64,000 nucleotides of DNA, taken from the NCBI GenBank assembly GCA_963805525.1, contig CAWDUT010000001.1:62001-126000 (forward strand), given 5' to 3'. The position numbers and the translations under genes are program-made. This document shows positions 47,397 through 55,289 of the stretch, in pieces. Below the pieces are notes generated by a model that was not told the origin of the DNA, did no database searches, and saw only the letters and a program-made list of their open reading frames with translations. How positions within the stretch are numbered: the stretch's first letter is position 1; every line of letters begins with the position of its first letter. Source of the stretch: DASQFQ01 sp963805525. Its GTDB lineage: Bacteria; Actinomycetota; Thermoleophilia; Solirubrobacterales; Solirubrobacteraceae.

Positions 47397-48782
47397 CTAA
47401 CCGTGGATCAGCCAGCCGTCAGCCGCGCGCGCGGCCTCCATGACGGCCTCGGACAGCGTGGGGTGACCATGGATGATGCGGCCGACCTCGTGGTAGCCGC
47501 CCTCGAGCGCCTTGGCGTTCACGAGCTCCTGGATCAGCTCGGTCGCGCGGGCGCCGACGATGTGGCCGCCGATCAGCTCGCCGTACTTCTTGTCGCCGAT
47601 GATCTTGATCATGCCGCCGCGGTCGCCGTAGACCGTGCCGGCGCCGACCGCGCCGTAGTTGACCTTGCCGACCGTGACGTCGAAGCCCTGCTCGCGCGCC
47701 TGCTCCTCGGTGAGGCCGAACGAGCCGACGTTGGGCGTGCAGAACGTCGCGCGCGGGATGTCGATGTACTCGATCGGGTGCGTCTCCATCCCGGCGGCGT
47801 CCTCGACGGCGATGATGCCCTCGTCGGAGGCCTTGTGGGCGAGCGCGGGGCCGCGCACGAGGTCGCCGATCGCGTAGACGCCCTTGACGTTCGTGCGGAG
47901 CGCGCCGTCGACGTCGATCAGGCCGCGGTCGTCGAGCTTGACGCCGGCCTCCTCGAGCCCGAGGCCCTCGACGTCGGGCCCGCGGCCGGCGGCGATCACG
48001 AACCAGTCGACCTCCGCGGTCTCGTCGCCGTACTTGAAGCTGACCTTGTCGTCGCCGGTCTGGACGTTCTCGACCTTGGTGCCGGTGTGGATGTCGATGC
48101 CCTGCTTGCTCAGCCCGCGCCCGACGACCTTGGAGATCTCGGCGTCCTCGGCGGGGACGACGCGGTCCAGGGCCTCGAACAGCATCACCTTCGTGCCGAG
48201 GCGCGCGTACGCGGAGGCGATCTCGACGCCCGACGCGCCGGCGCCGGCCACGACCATCGTCTCCGGCAGGTCCTCGAGCGCCCACGCCTCCTCGGTGCCG
48301 ATCACGCGGCCGCCGAACTCGGTGCCGGGGATCGGCTTCGGGATCGAGCCGGTGGCGAGGATGACCGCCTTCTTCGCCTCGATCTCGGTGCCGTCGAAGT
48401 TGCCGCCGACCTTGACGTTGCCGTCGTCGGTGACGGAGGCGTGGCCCTCGATGTAGTCGATCTTGTTCTTCTTGAACAGGCCCGCGACGCCGCCGGTCAG
48501 CGTCTTGATCACCTTCTCGCGGCGCGCCATGACCTTGGAGAAGTCGACGCTGCGCTCCGGCACGGTGATGCCGAAGTCCTCGGACTCGTCGATCTCGGCG
48601 AGCACGTCGGCGACGCGCAGGACGGCCTTGGCAGGGATGCAGGCGTAGTTGAGGCAGCGGCCCCCGACGACGTCGCGCTCGACGACGGCGGTCTTCATGC
48701 CGAGCTGCGCGGCACGGATGGCGGCCACGTAGCCGCCCGGTCCCGAGCCGATGACGATGACGTCGTAGGAGGAGTCAGGCAT
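47397..48782 (-). CDS. lpdA: Dihydrolipoyl dehydrogenase (E3)
   Basis: 461 aa. FAD-binding GSGPGGYVAAIRAAQLG, redox disulfide GGRCLNYACIPAKA, NAD-binding VVAGAGASGVEIASA, second FAD motif VYAIGDLVRGPALAHKA and the dimer-interface active site IHGHPTLSEAV are complete. It reoxidises the dihydrolipoyl groups of both E2 proteins in this window, producing NADH. It is separated from the two E1/E2 sets by several unrelated genes, and is followed downstream by the DsbA-like isomerase gene. Confidence 0.96.
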   Translation of the reverse strand: MPDSSYDVIVIGSGPGGYVAAIRAAQLGMKTAVVERDVVGGRCLNYACIPAKAVLRVADVLAEIDESEDFGITVPERSVDFSKVMARREKVIKTLTGGVAGLFKKNKIDYIEGHASVTDDGNVKVGGNFDGTEIEAKKAVILATGSIPKPIPGTEFGGRVIGTEEAWALEDLPETMVVAGAGASGVEIASAYARLGTKVMLFEALDRVVPAEDAEISKVVGRGLSKQGIDIHTGTKVENVQTGDDKVSFKYGDETAEVDWFVIAAGRGPDVEGLGLEEAGVKLDDRGLIDVDGALRTNVKGVYAIGDLVRGPALAHKASDEGIIAVEDAAGMETHPIEYIDIPRATFCTPNVGSFGLTEEQAREQGFDVTVGKVNYGAVGAGTVYGDRGGMIKIIGDKKYGELIGGHIVGARATELIQELVNAKALEGGYHEVGRIIHGHPTLSEAVMEAARAADGWLIHG

Positions 48783-48793
48783 GGCGAAAGAAC

Positions 48794-49231
48794 CTAGCGC
48801 GTGCGCGTCGGCATCTGCAGCCGCGCCATGGCGCGGATCAGGAACCAGAACAGCGGCGTGCAGACGCCGAGCACGGCGACGCAGAACACGACCGCCTGCC
48901 AGTTCGACGCGCGCAGCAGGACGGCGGCGGTGAGGATGATCGTGATCGCCAGCAGCATCTCGAAGCCGAGCACGGCCCAGTACTTGGCCCGCCACATCCC
49001 GATCGCGGCGGCGCCGAGGACGACGCTGTACGTGAGGAGTCCTCGCAGCGACGGCTGGCTGCCCTGGACCTCCCAGCCGGCGACGTAGACGACGGCGTTG
49101 GCGATGACCAGGAGGGCGGCGAGGATGGCGGCGATGGTGACTGCTCTTGGTCGTTCATTCGGCGCGAGCGGCTCCAAGCCGGCCCTCACGGCGTCGCTCT
49201 TCGCCCGGGAGCGGGCGTAGCCGCGGCTCAT
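48794..49231 (-). CDS. Small conserved membrane protein
   Basis: 145 aa from the ATG at 49231 (MSRGYARSRAKSDAVRAGLEPL). The soluble start is followed by four hydrophobic helices (TIAAILAALLVIANAVVYVAG, GLLTYSVVLGAAAIGMW, VLGFEMLLAITIILTAAVLL, VVFCVAVLGVCTPLFWFLI). I recognise the opening as common in Thermoleophilia, without function. Lies 11 bases before lpdA, probably co-transcribed. Upstream extension to 49381 uses a TTG and low-complexity sequence, so it was rejected. Confidence 0.75.
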   Translation of the reverse strand: MSRGYARSRAKSDAVRAGLEPLAPNERPRAVTIAAILAALLVIANAVVYVAGWEVQGSQPSLRGLLTYSVVLGAAAIGMWRAKYWAVLGFEMLLAITIILTAAVLLRASNWQAVVFCVAVLGVCTPLFWFLIRAMARLQMPTRTR

Positions 49232-49343
49232 CGCGGCCGCACCGCCGGGCGGATCGCCCGCGGACGACTCCCCGCCCGCGGGATCCCTGGAGACTCCGTC
49301 TCTAGGCATCGAGTTCCGCGGGTCGGGGATCGCCGCGGACGCT

Positions 49344-49358
49344 CCGCTCGGCGAGCGG
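49344..49358 (-). terminator. Hairpin just after thiE
   Basis: CCGCTC-GGC-GAGCGG, a six-bp stem starting four bases beyond the thiE stop in its direction of transcription; a plausible but weak terminator. Confidence 0.35.
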
Positions 49359-49361
49359 CGC

Positions 49362-50003
49362 TTACGGCTTCGCTGACCCAACCCCTACCCCGAGCAGTTC
49401 GCGGAGCTCCCTCGCGGCGGCTTCTGGGTCTTGGGCGTCGGTGATCGCTCTGACGACCACGGCTCTCGCGGCGCCCGCCTCTAGTGCGGCGGGCAGCGTG
49501 TGCGCGTCGAGCCCTCCGATGGCGAACCACGGCTTGCTCACCGTGCTCGCCGCGTACTTGACGTACTCCAGCCCCACCGCCGGGCGGCCGGGCTTGGTCG
49601 GCGTCGCGTGGACGGGGCCGACCGCGAGGTAGTCGACGTCCTGATCCGCATCCGCCGCATCGGCCTGGGCGGGCGCGTGGGTCGAGCGGCCGACGATGCG
49701 GTCCGGGCCGACCGTCGCGCGCGCCTGCGCGGGCGTGCCGTCGTCCTGGCCGACGTGGACGCCGTCGGCGTCGCACGCGTCGACGAGGCCGGGGCGGTCG
49801 TTGAGGATGAACAGGGCGCCGTGCGCGTCGGCGGCGGCGCGGAACGGCTTCGCGGCGGCCACCAGCTCGTCGTCGGAGAGCGACTTGTCGCGCAGCTGGA
49901 TCAGGTCGGCGCCGCCCCGCAGCGCGGCGTCGAGGAAGTCGCGCGGGCGCGCGTCGCAGACGAGGTACAGGCGGGTGTCCGCCAGCCGCTCCCGGGGCGT
50001 CAT
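49362..50003 (-). CDS. thiE: Thiamine phosphate synthase
   Basis: 213 aa. LYLVCDARP, GGADLIQLRDKSLSDDEL, FILNDRPGLVDACDADGVHVG, VGRSTHAPAQADAA and YLAVGPVHATPTKPGR carry the pyrophosphate- and Mg-binding residues of the ThiE barrel. It joins HMP-pyrophosphate with the thiazole phosphate to give thiamine phosphate. It is divergent from thiO-thiS-thiG; the TPP riboswitch lies on the other strand and does not precede it. Confidence 0.95.
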   Translation of the reverse strand: MTPRERLADTRLYLVCDARPRDFLDAALRGGADLIQLRDKSLSDDELVAAAKPFRAAADAHGALFILNDRPGLVDACDADGVHVGQDDGTPAQARATVGPDRIVGRSTHAPAQADAADADQDVDYLAVGPVHATPTKPGRPAVGLEYVKYAASTVSKPWFAIGGLDAHTLPAALEAGAARAVVVRAITDAQDPEAAARELRELLGVGVGSAKP

Positions 50004-50023
50004 GCGAAGCAGTCTGGCAGCGC

Positions 50024-50029
50024 TACGAT
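50024..50029 (+). promoter_or_regulatory. Possible -10 element for the thi operon
   Basis: TACGAT nine bases before the first conserved bases of the TPP riboswitch. A -35 box is not evident. Confidence 0.3.
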
Positions 50030-50037
50030 TTGTCCAT

Positions 50038-50121
50038 CACGGGAGCCCGCCGAACGGGCTGAGAGGGCGGCACCAGGCCGCCGACCGTCGAACCTGATCC
50101 GGGTGATGCCGGCGTAGGGAG
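50038..50121 (+). promoter_or_regulatory. TPP riboswitch (THI element)
   Basis: ACGGGAGCCCGC ... GGGCTGAGAGGGCGGC ... CCGTCGAACCTGATCCGG ... TGATGCCGGCGTAGGGAGGG: the GGGAGC, CTGAGAGG, ACCTGATCCGG and GCCGGCGTAGGGA blocks are the conserved thi-box landmarks. The terminal GGGAGGG lies 11 bases before the thiO GTG and can serve as its ribosome-binding site, so ligand binding probably hides it from the ribosome (translation control, inferred). Confidence 0.96.
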
Positions 50122-50132
50122 GGTGGTACGAA

Positions 50133-51182
50133 GTGTCTTCGCAGTCCGAGCAGCACGACGTAGCCGTCGTCGGCGGGGGCGTCATCGGCCTCGCCGTGGC
50201 GTGGCGCGCGGCCCAGCGCGGCCTGCGCACGCTCGTGCTCGACGCGGGCGAGGACGGCGCGTGGCGCTACGCCGCCGGCATGCTCGCGCCGGTCACCGAG
50301 CTGGAGTTCGGCGAGCGCGAGCTGCTCGGCCTCGGGCTCCGCGCGCTCGAGGGCTTCCCGGGCTTTTGCGCCGAGCTCGGCGTCGACTTGCACCTCAACG
50401 GCACGCTCGTCGTCGCCCGCGACCGCGACGAGGCCGAGGAGCTCGAGCAGCTCCTCGAGTACCGGCGCAAGCTCGGCCTCGCGGTCGAGCGGCTGCGCCC
50501 CAGCCAGGCCCGCCGTGCCGAGCCCGCACTCGCGCCGACGGTCCGGCTCGCGCTCGACGTCCCCGGCGACGGCGCGGTCGACCCGCGCAAGCTCGTCGCC
50601 GCCCTCTCCGACGCGGTCGAGGCGGCGGGCGGCGAGATCCGGCGCGAGCGCGCCGACGACCTCCGCGCGCTCTCCGCCCGCCAGGTGGTGGTCGCCGCCG
50701 GCGCCTGGTCGGGCCGCCTCGGCTCGCTCCCCGTCCGCCCGGTCAAGGGCCAGATCATGCGCCTGCGGGACCCGCAGGGCCAGGACCTCGTGACCCGCAC
50801 CATCCGCACGCGCGAGGGCTACCTCGTGCCCCGCGGCGAGGGCCGCTACGTGCTGGGCGCGACCGTCGAGGAGCGCGGGTGGGACACGGCGCCGACCGCC
50901 GGCGCGACGCACGAGCTGATCCGCGACCTCGCCGAGGTCGTCCCCGGCGTGCTCGAGCTCGAGATCGAGGAGCTCGGCGCCGGGCTGCGCCCCGGCACGC
51001 CCGACAACCTGCCGATCATCGGCGAGCACGGCGGCGTGATCTGGGCCACCGGCCACTTTCGCAACGGGATCCTGCTCGCCGACGTCACCGCGCAGGCCGT
51101 GGCGGAGCTGCTGACCGGCAACCCGCTGCCGGAGTGGGCCGCCGCGTGCGACCCCGCGCGCTTCGCGGAGGTCGCCGCGTGA
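50133..51182 (+). CDS. thiO: Glycine oxidase
   Basis: 349 aa from the GTG at 50133. FAD-binding VAVVGGGVIGLAVAWRAAQRG at the N-terminus, GAWRYAAGMLAPVTELEF, VVVAAGAWSGRL and RPGTPDNLPIIGEHGGVIWATGHF near the end are typical of ThiO. It oxidises glycine to dehydroglycine (imine), the input for thiazole synthesis in organisms without ThiH. Follows the TPP riboswitch; coupled to thiS by GTGA. Confidence 0.94.
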   Translation: MSSQSEQHDVAVVGGGVIGLAVAWRAAQRGLRTLVLDAGEDGAWRYAAGMLAPVTELEFGERELLGLGLRALEGFPGFCAELGVDLHLNGTLVVARDRDEAEELEQLLEYRRKLGLAVERLRPSQARRAEPALAPTVRLALDVPGDGAVDPRKLVAALSDAVEAAGGEIRRERADDLRALSARQVVVAAGAWSGRLGSLPVRPVKGQIMRLRDPQGQDLVTRTIRTREGYLVPRGEGRYVLGATVEERGWDTAPTAGATHELIRDLAEVVPGVLELEIEELGAGLRPGTPDNLPIIGEHGGVIWATGHFRNGILLADVTAQAVAELLTGNPLPEWAAACDPARFAEVAA

Positions 51183-51379
51183 ACGTCATCGTCAACGGCG
51201 AGCCGACCGAGCTCGCGTCCGGCGCCACCGTCGAAGCCGTGCTCGTCGCCCTCGAGGTGCCCGACCGCGGCGTGGCGGTCGCGGTCGACGCCGAGGTCGT
51301 CCCACGCGGCGAGTGGCCGGAGCACCAACTGTCAGAGGGTGCGCGGGTCGAGGTCCTGCGCGCGATCCAGGGAGGCTGA
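51179..51379 (+). CDS. thiS: Sulfur carrier protein ThiS
   Basis: 66 aa from the GTG at 51179. VNVIVNGEPTELASGATVEA, a ubiquitin-like core, and the C-terminal RAIQGG, whose Gly-Gly end is thiocarboxylated to deliver sulfur to ThiG. Overlaps thiO by four bases; thiG follows after five bases. Confidence 0.95.
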   Translation: MNVIVNGEPTELASGATVEAVLVALEVPDRGVAVAVDAEVVPRGEWPEHQLSEGARVEVLRAIQGG

Positions 51380-51384
51380 AGACG

Positions 51385-52167
51385 GTGGCAATCACCGAAC
51401 AGGACACGTTCACCATCGGCGGCCGCGAGCTGACCAGCCGGCTGCTGCTCGGCACCGGCGGCTTCCGCTCCCTCGACACGATGGCCGCCGCCATCGAGGC
51501 GAGCGGCACGGAGCTCGTCACCGTCGCGCTGCGCCGCATCGACCCCGCGGCCAAGGGCTCGCTCGTCGACGTCCTCGACCGTGCGCGCGTCCAGCTCCTC
51601 CCCAACACCGCCGGCTGCTTCACCGCCCGCGACGCGGTCCTGACCGCCAAGCTCGCCCGCGAGGCGTTCGAGACCGACTGGGTCAAGCTCGAGGTGATCG
51701 GCGACGAGCACACGCTGCTGCCCGACGCGCCCGCGCTCCTGGAGGCCGCCGAGGAGCTCGTCGACGACGGCTTCACCGTCCTCCCGTACACCAACGACGA
51801 CCCGATCCTCGCCCGCCGGCTGGAGGACGTCGGGTGCGCCGCGGTGATGCCGCTCGGCTCGCCGATCGGCTCCGGCCAGGGCCTGCTCAACCCCTACAAC
51901 CTGCGCCTCATCCGCGAGCGCGCATCCGTGCCGGTGATCCTCGATGCCGGCGTCGGCACCGCCTCCGACGCCGCGCTGGCGATGGAGCTCGGCTGCGACG
52001 CCGTCCTCTGCGCGAGCGCGATCTCGCGCGCCGAGGATCCCGTCGCCATGGCCCGCGCGATCCGCCTCGCCACCGAGGCCGGCCGGCTCGCGCACAAGGC
52101 CGGCCGGATCCCGCGCCGCCTCTACGCCGAGGCCTCGACGCCCGAGGAGGGCCGCGGCGAGTTCTGA
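51385..52167 (+). CDS. thiG: Thiazole synthase
   Basis: 260 aa from the GTG at 51385, preceded by GGGAGG 10 bases upstream. LTSRLLLGTGGFRSLDTM, ALRRIDPAAKGSLV, LLPNTAGCFTARDAV, WVKLEVIGDEHTLLPD, VMPLGSPIGSGQGLLNPY and VILDAGVGTASDAALAMELG are family blocks, with the Schiff-base Lys in VKLEV. It builds the thiazole phosphate carboxylate from DXP, dehydroglycine and ThiS-SH. Its end overlaps the convergent MFS gene by 46 bases. No thiC or thiF lies in the window. Confidence 0.95.
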   Translation: MAITEQDTFTIGGRELTSRLLLGTGGFRSLDTMAAAIEASGTELVTVALRRIDPAAKGSLVDVLDRARVQLLPNTAGCFTARDAVLTAKLAREAFETDWVKLEVIGDEHTLLPDAPALLEAAEELVDDGFTVLPYTNDDPILARRLEDVGCAAVMPLGSPIGSGQGLLNPYNLRLIRERASVPVILDAGVGTASDAALAMELGCDAVLCASAISRAEDPVAMARAIRLATEAGRLAHKAGRIPRRLYAEASTPEEGRGEF

Positions 52168-53360
52168 AGCCGCCACACCCCGGGCGTGACCAGCGCGGCG
52201 AGGTTGGCCACCGTCGCCAGCACGCCGCCCACGACCAGCACCTCGACCGACCCGAACGCCTCGCCCAGCGGCCCGGCCAGCACGTAGCCGAGCGGCAGCA
52301 GCGCCAGCGAGCCCATGTAGTCGAACGCGCTCACCCGCGACAGCGCGTGCGGCGGGATCCGCTCGGCCAGCGTCGTGTCCCACGACACGTCGAACATCGA
52401 CAGGCCGAAGCCCATCAGCACGAACAGCGGGAAAAGCAGCGCCAGCGGCGGCCCGAGCGCGAACAGGACGAAGACGGGCGGCCACAGCGTGCCCCAGGCC
52501 ATCGCGAAGCGGATCGGGTGGCGCGGCCGCAAACGCAGCGCGGCGACCGAGCCGAGCAGCGTCCCGATCCCGAGTGCCACCGCAAGCGCGCCGAACACGC
52601 CGGTGCTGTCGTAGTGGCGCTGGGCGATCGTCGGCCCGAGCGTCATGTACGGCGCGAGCGCGAGCAGCAGCGACAGCGACGTCGCCACGAGCACGACCCA
52701 GACCCATTGGCGCGAGCGGACCTCGTGCCAGCCGACCCGCAGGTCGGCGAGCAGCGCGCCCGGCGGCACCCGCTCCCCGCGCGAGCGCGGGCGGACGCGC
52801 GTGAGCAAGGCGGCCGAGAGCACGAACGCCAGCGCGTCGATCGTGAACGCCCAGCCCGCGCCGAGCCCGAGCACGAGCACGGTCGCGATCGCCGGCCCGA
52901 CGAGCTCGGCCATGTTCCACACGATGGTGTTGGCGGCGTTGGCCTGCTGGAACTCGTCCTCCGGCACCGTCTGCGGCACGAGCCCGGTGAAGGCCGGGTT
53001 GAAGAACGCCTGCGCGGTCCCGAACCCGGCCTCGATCACCACGATCGCCCAGATCGGCGCCGGGCCGAGGAAGATCAGCACGGCGAGCAGCCCGTGCAGC
53101 ACCGCGCGCACGATGTCGGTGACGACCATCACGCGATGGCGCTCGAGCCGGTCCGCCCACACGCCGCCGATCAGCACGAACAGCACGAGCGGCAGCGCGT
53201 TGGCCGCCAGCACGAGCCCGACGTCGCTCGGGGTCCCGATGTCCGTCACGTACAGCGCGAGCGCGATGAAGACGATCCGGTCGCCGAGCGAGGTCGCCGC
53301 CCGCGCCCCCCACAGAAGTCGGAACTCGCGGTGACGGAGGACGGCGCGCAAGTCGTCCAT
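52122..53360 (-). CDS. MFS transporter
   Basis: 412 aa, about 12 hydrophobic helices. HREFRLLWGARAATSLGDRI starts helix 1; the loop between helices 2 and 3 is GGVWADRLERHRVMVVTDIV (motif A type), the central loop holds RPRSRGERVPPG. It matches the enterobactin-exporter/EntS-like branch of MFS. Substrate not determinable. The start codon overlaps the divergent SnoaL gene start region (53358-53360), and the 3' end overlaps thiG. Confidence 0.88.
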   Translation of the reverse strand: MDDLRAVLRHREFRLLWGARAATSLGDRIVFIALALYVTDIGTPSDVGLVLAANALPLVLFVLIGGVWADRLERHRVMVVTDIVRAVLHGLLAVLIFLGPAPIWAIVVIEAGFGTAQAFFNPAFTGLVPQTVPEDEFQQANAANTIVWNMAELVGPAIATVLVLGLGAGWAFTIDALAFVLSAALLTRVRPRSRGERVPPGALLADLRVGWHEVRSRQWVWVVLVATSLSLLLALAPYMTLGPTIAQRHYDSTGVFGALAVALGIGTLLGSVAALRLRPRHPIRFAMAWGTLWPPVFVLFALGPPLALLFPLFVLMGFGLSMFDVSWDTTLAERIPPHALSRVSAFDYMGSLALLPLGYVLAGPLGEAFGSVEVLVVGGVLATVANLAALVTPGVWRLQNSPRPSSGVEASA

Positions 53361-53361
53361 G

Positions 53362-53838
53362 ATGTCGGCCGTGACCCCCGACGAGCTCTTCGACGCGTGG
53401 GAGCGCGCATGGTCCGGGCGCGACGAGCAGGCCTTCGAGCCGCTCTGCGATTCCGACGTCCACTACGAGGACCCGCTCACGCCCGAGCCGATCGAGGGCC
53501 ACGCCGCGATCGCCGCGCACGCGCAGCGCCTGTGGAACGCGTTCCCCGACGCGCGCATGCAGGGCACCGGCGACCGCACGACCTCCGGGCCCTATGTCGC
53601 CGCCCCGGTCAAGGTGCTCGCCACCCACCGCCGCGAGGTCGCCGGCCTCGCCGCCACCAACCGCTTCGTGATCGTGCACGCCGTCCTCTACTGCGAGCTG
53701 CGCGAGGAGCGGCTGCTGCGGATCCGCGCGTTCTTCGATCTCTACGGCGCGGCCGTCCAGCTCGGCGTGCTCCCGAAGCCGGGCACGATGGGCGAGCGCG
53801 CGCTGCTGATGCTGCGCGGCTTCGGCCTGCGAAGCTAG
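53362..53838 (+). CDS. SnoaL-like / NTF2-fold ester cyclase-type protein
   Basis: 158 aa. TPDELFDAWERAWSGRDEQA, HYEDPLTPEPIEGHAAIAAH, LWNAFPDARMQGTGDRTTSG and LLRIRAFFDLYGAAVQLGVL show the NTF2 fold of SnoaL polyketide cyclase-like proteins. Most such homologues have unknown substrates. Its ATG at 53362 (or 53359) sits on top of the divergent MFS start. It precedes argF by four bases. Confidence 0.82.
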   Translation: MSAVTPDELFDAWERAWSGRDEQAFEPLCDSDVHYEDPLTPEPIEGHAAIAAHAQRLWNAFPDARMQGTGDRTTSGPYVAAPVKVLATHRREVAGLAATNRFVIVHAVLYCELREERLLRIRAFFDLYGAAVQLGVLPKPGTMGERALLMLRGFGLRS

Positions 53839-53842
53839 CGAC

Positions 53843-54718
53843 TTGCCGCGCCATTTCCTCACCGGCGAGGAGCTGACCGCTCCCGAGCTCTACGCGCTGC
53901 TCGACCGTGCGATCGCGCTGAAGGCGGCGCCGCTGGTGTCGCGCGTGCTGGCGGGCAAGACCGCCGCGCTGCTGTTCGAGCACCCGTCGACGCGCACGCG
54001 CACGTCGATGGAGGCGGGCGTCTACGAGCTCGGCGGCCACCCGATGGTGCTGCGCGCGAACGAGCTGCAGCTCACGCGCGGGGAGTCGATCCGCGACACC
54101 GCGCTGGTGTTCTCCCGCCATGCCGCCGTGATCGGGCTGCGGACGAGCAGTGAGGAGCGGCTGCACGGGCTCGCCGAGTACGCCGAGGTCCCGGTCGTGA
54201 ACATGCTCTCGCCCGACCATCACCCGCTCCAGGCGCTCGCCGACCTGATGACGCTGTGGGAGACGTTCGGCTCGCTCGAGGGCCGCGTGCTCGCCTACGT
54301 GGGGGACGGCAACAACGTCGCGCGCTCGCTCGCGATCGCCGGCACGCTGGCGGGGATGGAGGTGCGGGTGGCGGCGCCGGACGGCTTCCAGCTCGCCGAG
54401 CCGCACGGCGCGGTCCTGACCGCCGACGCCGCCGAGGCGGCCGCCGGCGCCTCTGCCGTCTACACCGACGTCTGGGTCTCGATGGGCGACGACGAATCGA
54501 CCGCCGCCGCTCGCCGCGAGGCGCTCGCGCCGTACCGGCTCGACGACGCGCTGCTCGACCGCGCCGCCCCCGGCGCGATCGCCCTCCACTGCCTGCCCGC
54601 GCACCCCGGTGAAGAGATCACCGAGTCGGTCCTCTACGGCTCGCGCCAGCGGATCTGGGATCAGGCCGAGAACCGCCGCCACGCGCAAAAGGCGTTGCTC
54701 GAGTTGCTCGTTGGATAG
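53843..54718 (+). CDS. argF: Ornithine carbamoyltransferase
   Basis: 291 aa from the TTG at 53843 (no ATG/GTG fits). HPSTRTRTSMEAG is the carbamoyl-phosphate site, HHPLQALADLMTLWET the HPxQ loop, YTDVWVSMGDDE and HCLPAHPGEEI the ornithine site with the catalytic Cys. It makes citrulline for arginine synthesis. No other arg gene lies nearby, which is a scattered arrangement. The TTG follows the SnoaL stop directly. Confidence 0.94.
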   Translation: MPRHFLTGEELTAPELYALLDRAIALKAAPLVSRVLAGKTAALLFEHPSTRTRTSMEAGVYELGGHPMVLRANELQLTRGESIRDTALVFSRHAAVIGLRTSSEERLHGLAEYAEVPVVNMLSPDHHPLQALADLMTLWETFGSLEGRVLAYVGDGNNVARSLAIAGTLAGMEVRVAAPDGFQLAEPHGAVLTADAAEAAAGASAVYTDVWVSMGDDESTAAARREALAPYRLDDALLDRAAPGAIALHCLPAHPGEEITESVLYGSRQRIWDQAENRRHAQKALLELLVG

Positions 54719-54730
54719 GGTCCGCTGACC

Positions 54731-55234
54731 ATGCCACCTGCACGCCAGACGGGCCGCAAGAAGGGCTCCAGTTCGCGCCCTCGCGGTGGGAGCGCTCCCA
54801 AGGATCCAGGGCTGCGCGAGCAGCTCTCGCGCTATCTCGACCCGCGCGAGGTCGTGGTGCTCACGCGCGACCGGGTGCAGGAGGCGGTGGACGACGCCGT
54901 CGAACGCGGCCGCATGACGCGCGACGACGCGACGGCGCTCGTGGCGGCCCTGTTCGAGCGCGGCCGCAGCCAGACGGACGACCTGATCTCCCAGCTCGAG
55001 GCGGTCGTGAGCGGCACGCCGACACGGCTCGTCCGCGAGGTCGACCGCGCGCGGCGCGCGACCGGCATCGGCTCGAGCTTCCCGGTCTCCGGCTACGACG
55101 ACCTGACCGCGGCCGAGGTCGGCGAGCGAATCGGCGACCTCTCCGCGCCCGAGCTGCGCAAGGTGCGCGACTACGAGCGGCGCAACGCGAACCGCAAGTC
55201 CGTGCTGCAGAACATCGAGCGCAAGCTCGGCTGA
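54731..55234 (+). CDS. DUF8129-like helical protein
   Basis: 167 aa. A basic, Ser/Gly-rich start (GRKKGSSSRPRGG) is followed by a helical middle (LTRDRVQEAVDDAVERGRMTR, ALVAALFERGRSQTDDL) resembling phasin/polyhydroxyalkanoate-granule helices, and a C-terminal FPVSGYDDLTAAEVGERIG ... LRKVRDYERRNANR that I associate with DUF8129. Function unknown; a DNA- or granule-associated role is a guess. Confidence 0.72.
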   Translation: MPPARQTGRKKGSSSRPRGGSAPKDPGLREQLSRYLDPREVVVLTRDRVQEAVDDAVERGRMTRDDATALVAALFERGRSQTDDLISQLEAVVSGTPTRLVREVDRARRATGIGSSFPVSGYDDLTAAEVGERIGDLSAPELRKVRDYERRNANRKSVLQNIERKLG

Positions 55235-55289
55235 GTCTCAACCACCCTCAAGGGGTCTGACCCCTTCGTCCGCCTGCCATCCTCGTGGG

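Noticed and set aside
48794..49381. Longer version of the small membrane protein starting at 49381
   Set aside because: Uses a TTG start in low-complexity sequence and overlaps thiE; the ATG at 49231 matches the conserved opening.
51339..53876. 845-codon plus-strand frame
   Set aside because: Shadow of thiG and the MFS gene on the opposite strand, rich in Arg/Gly/Pro without any domain.
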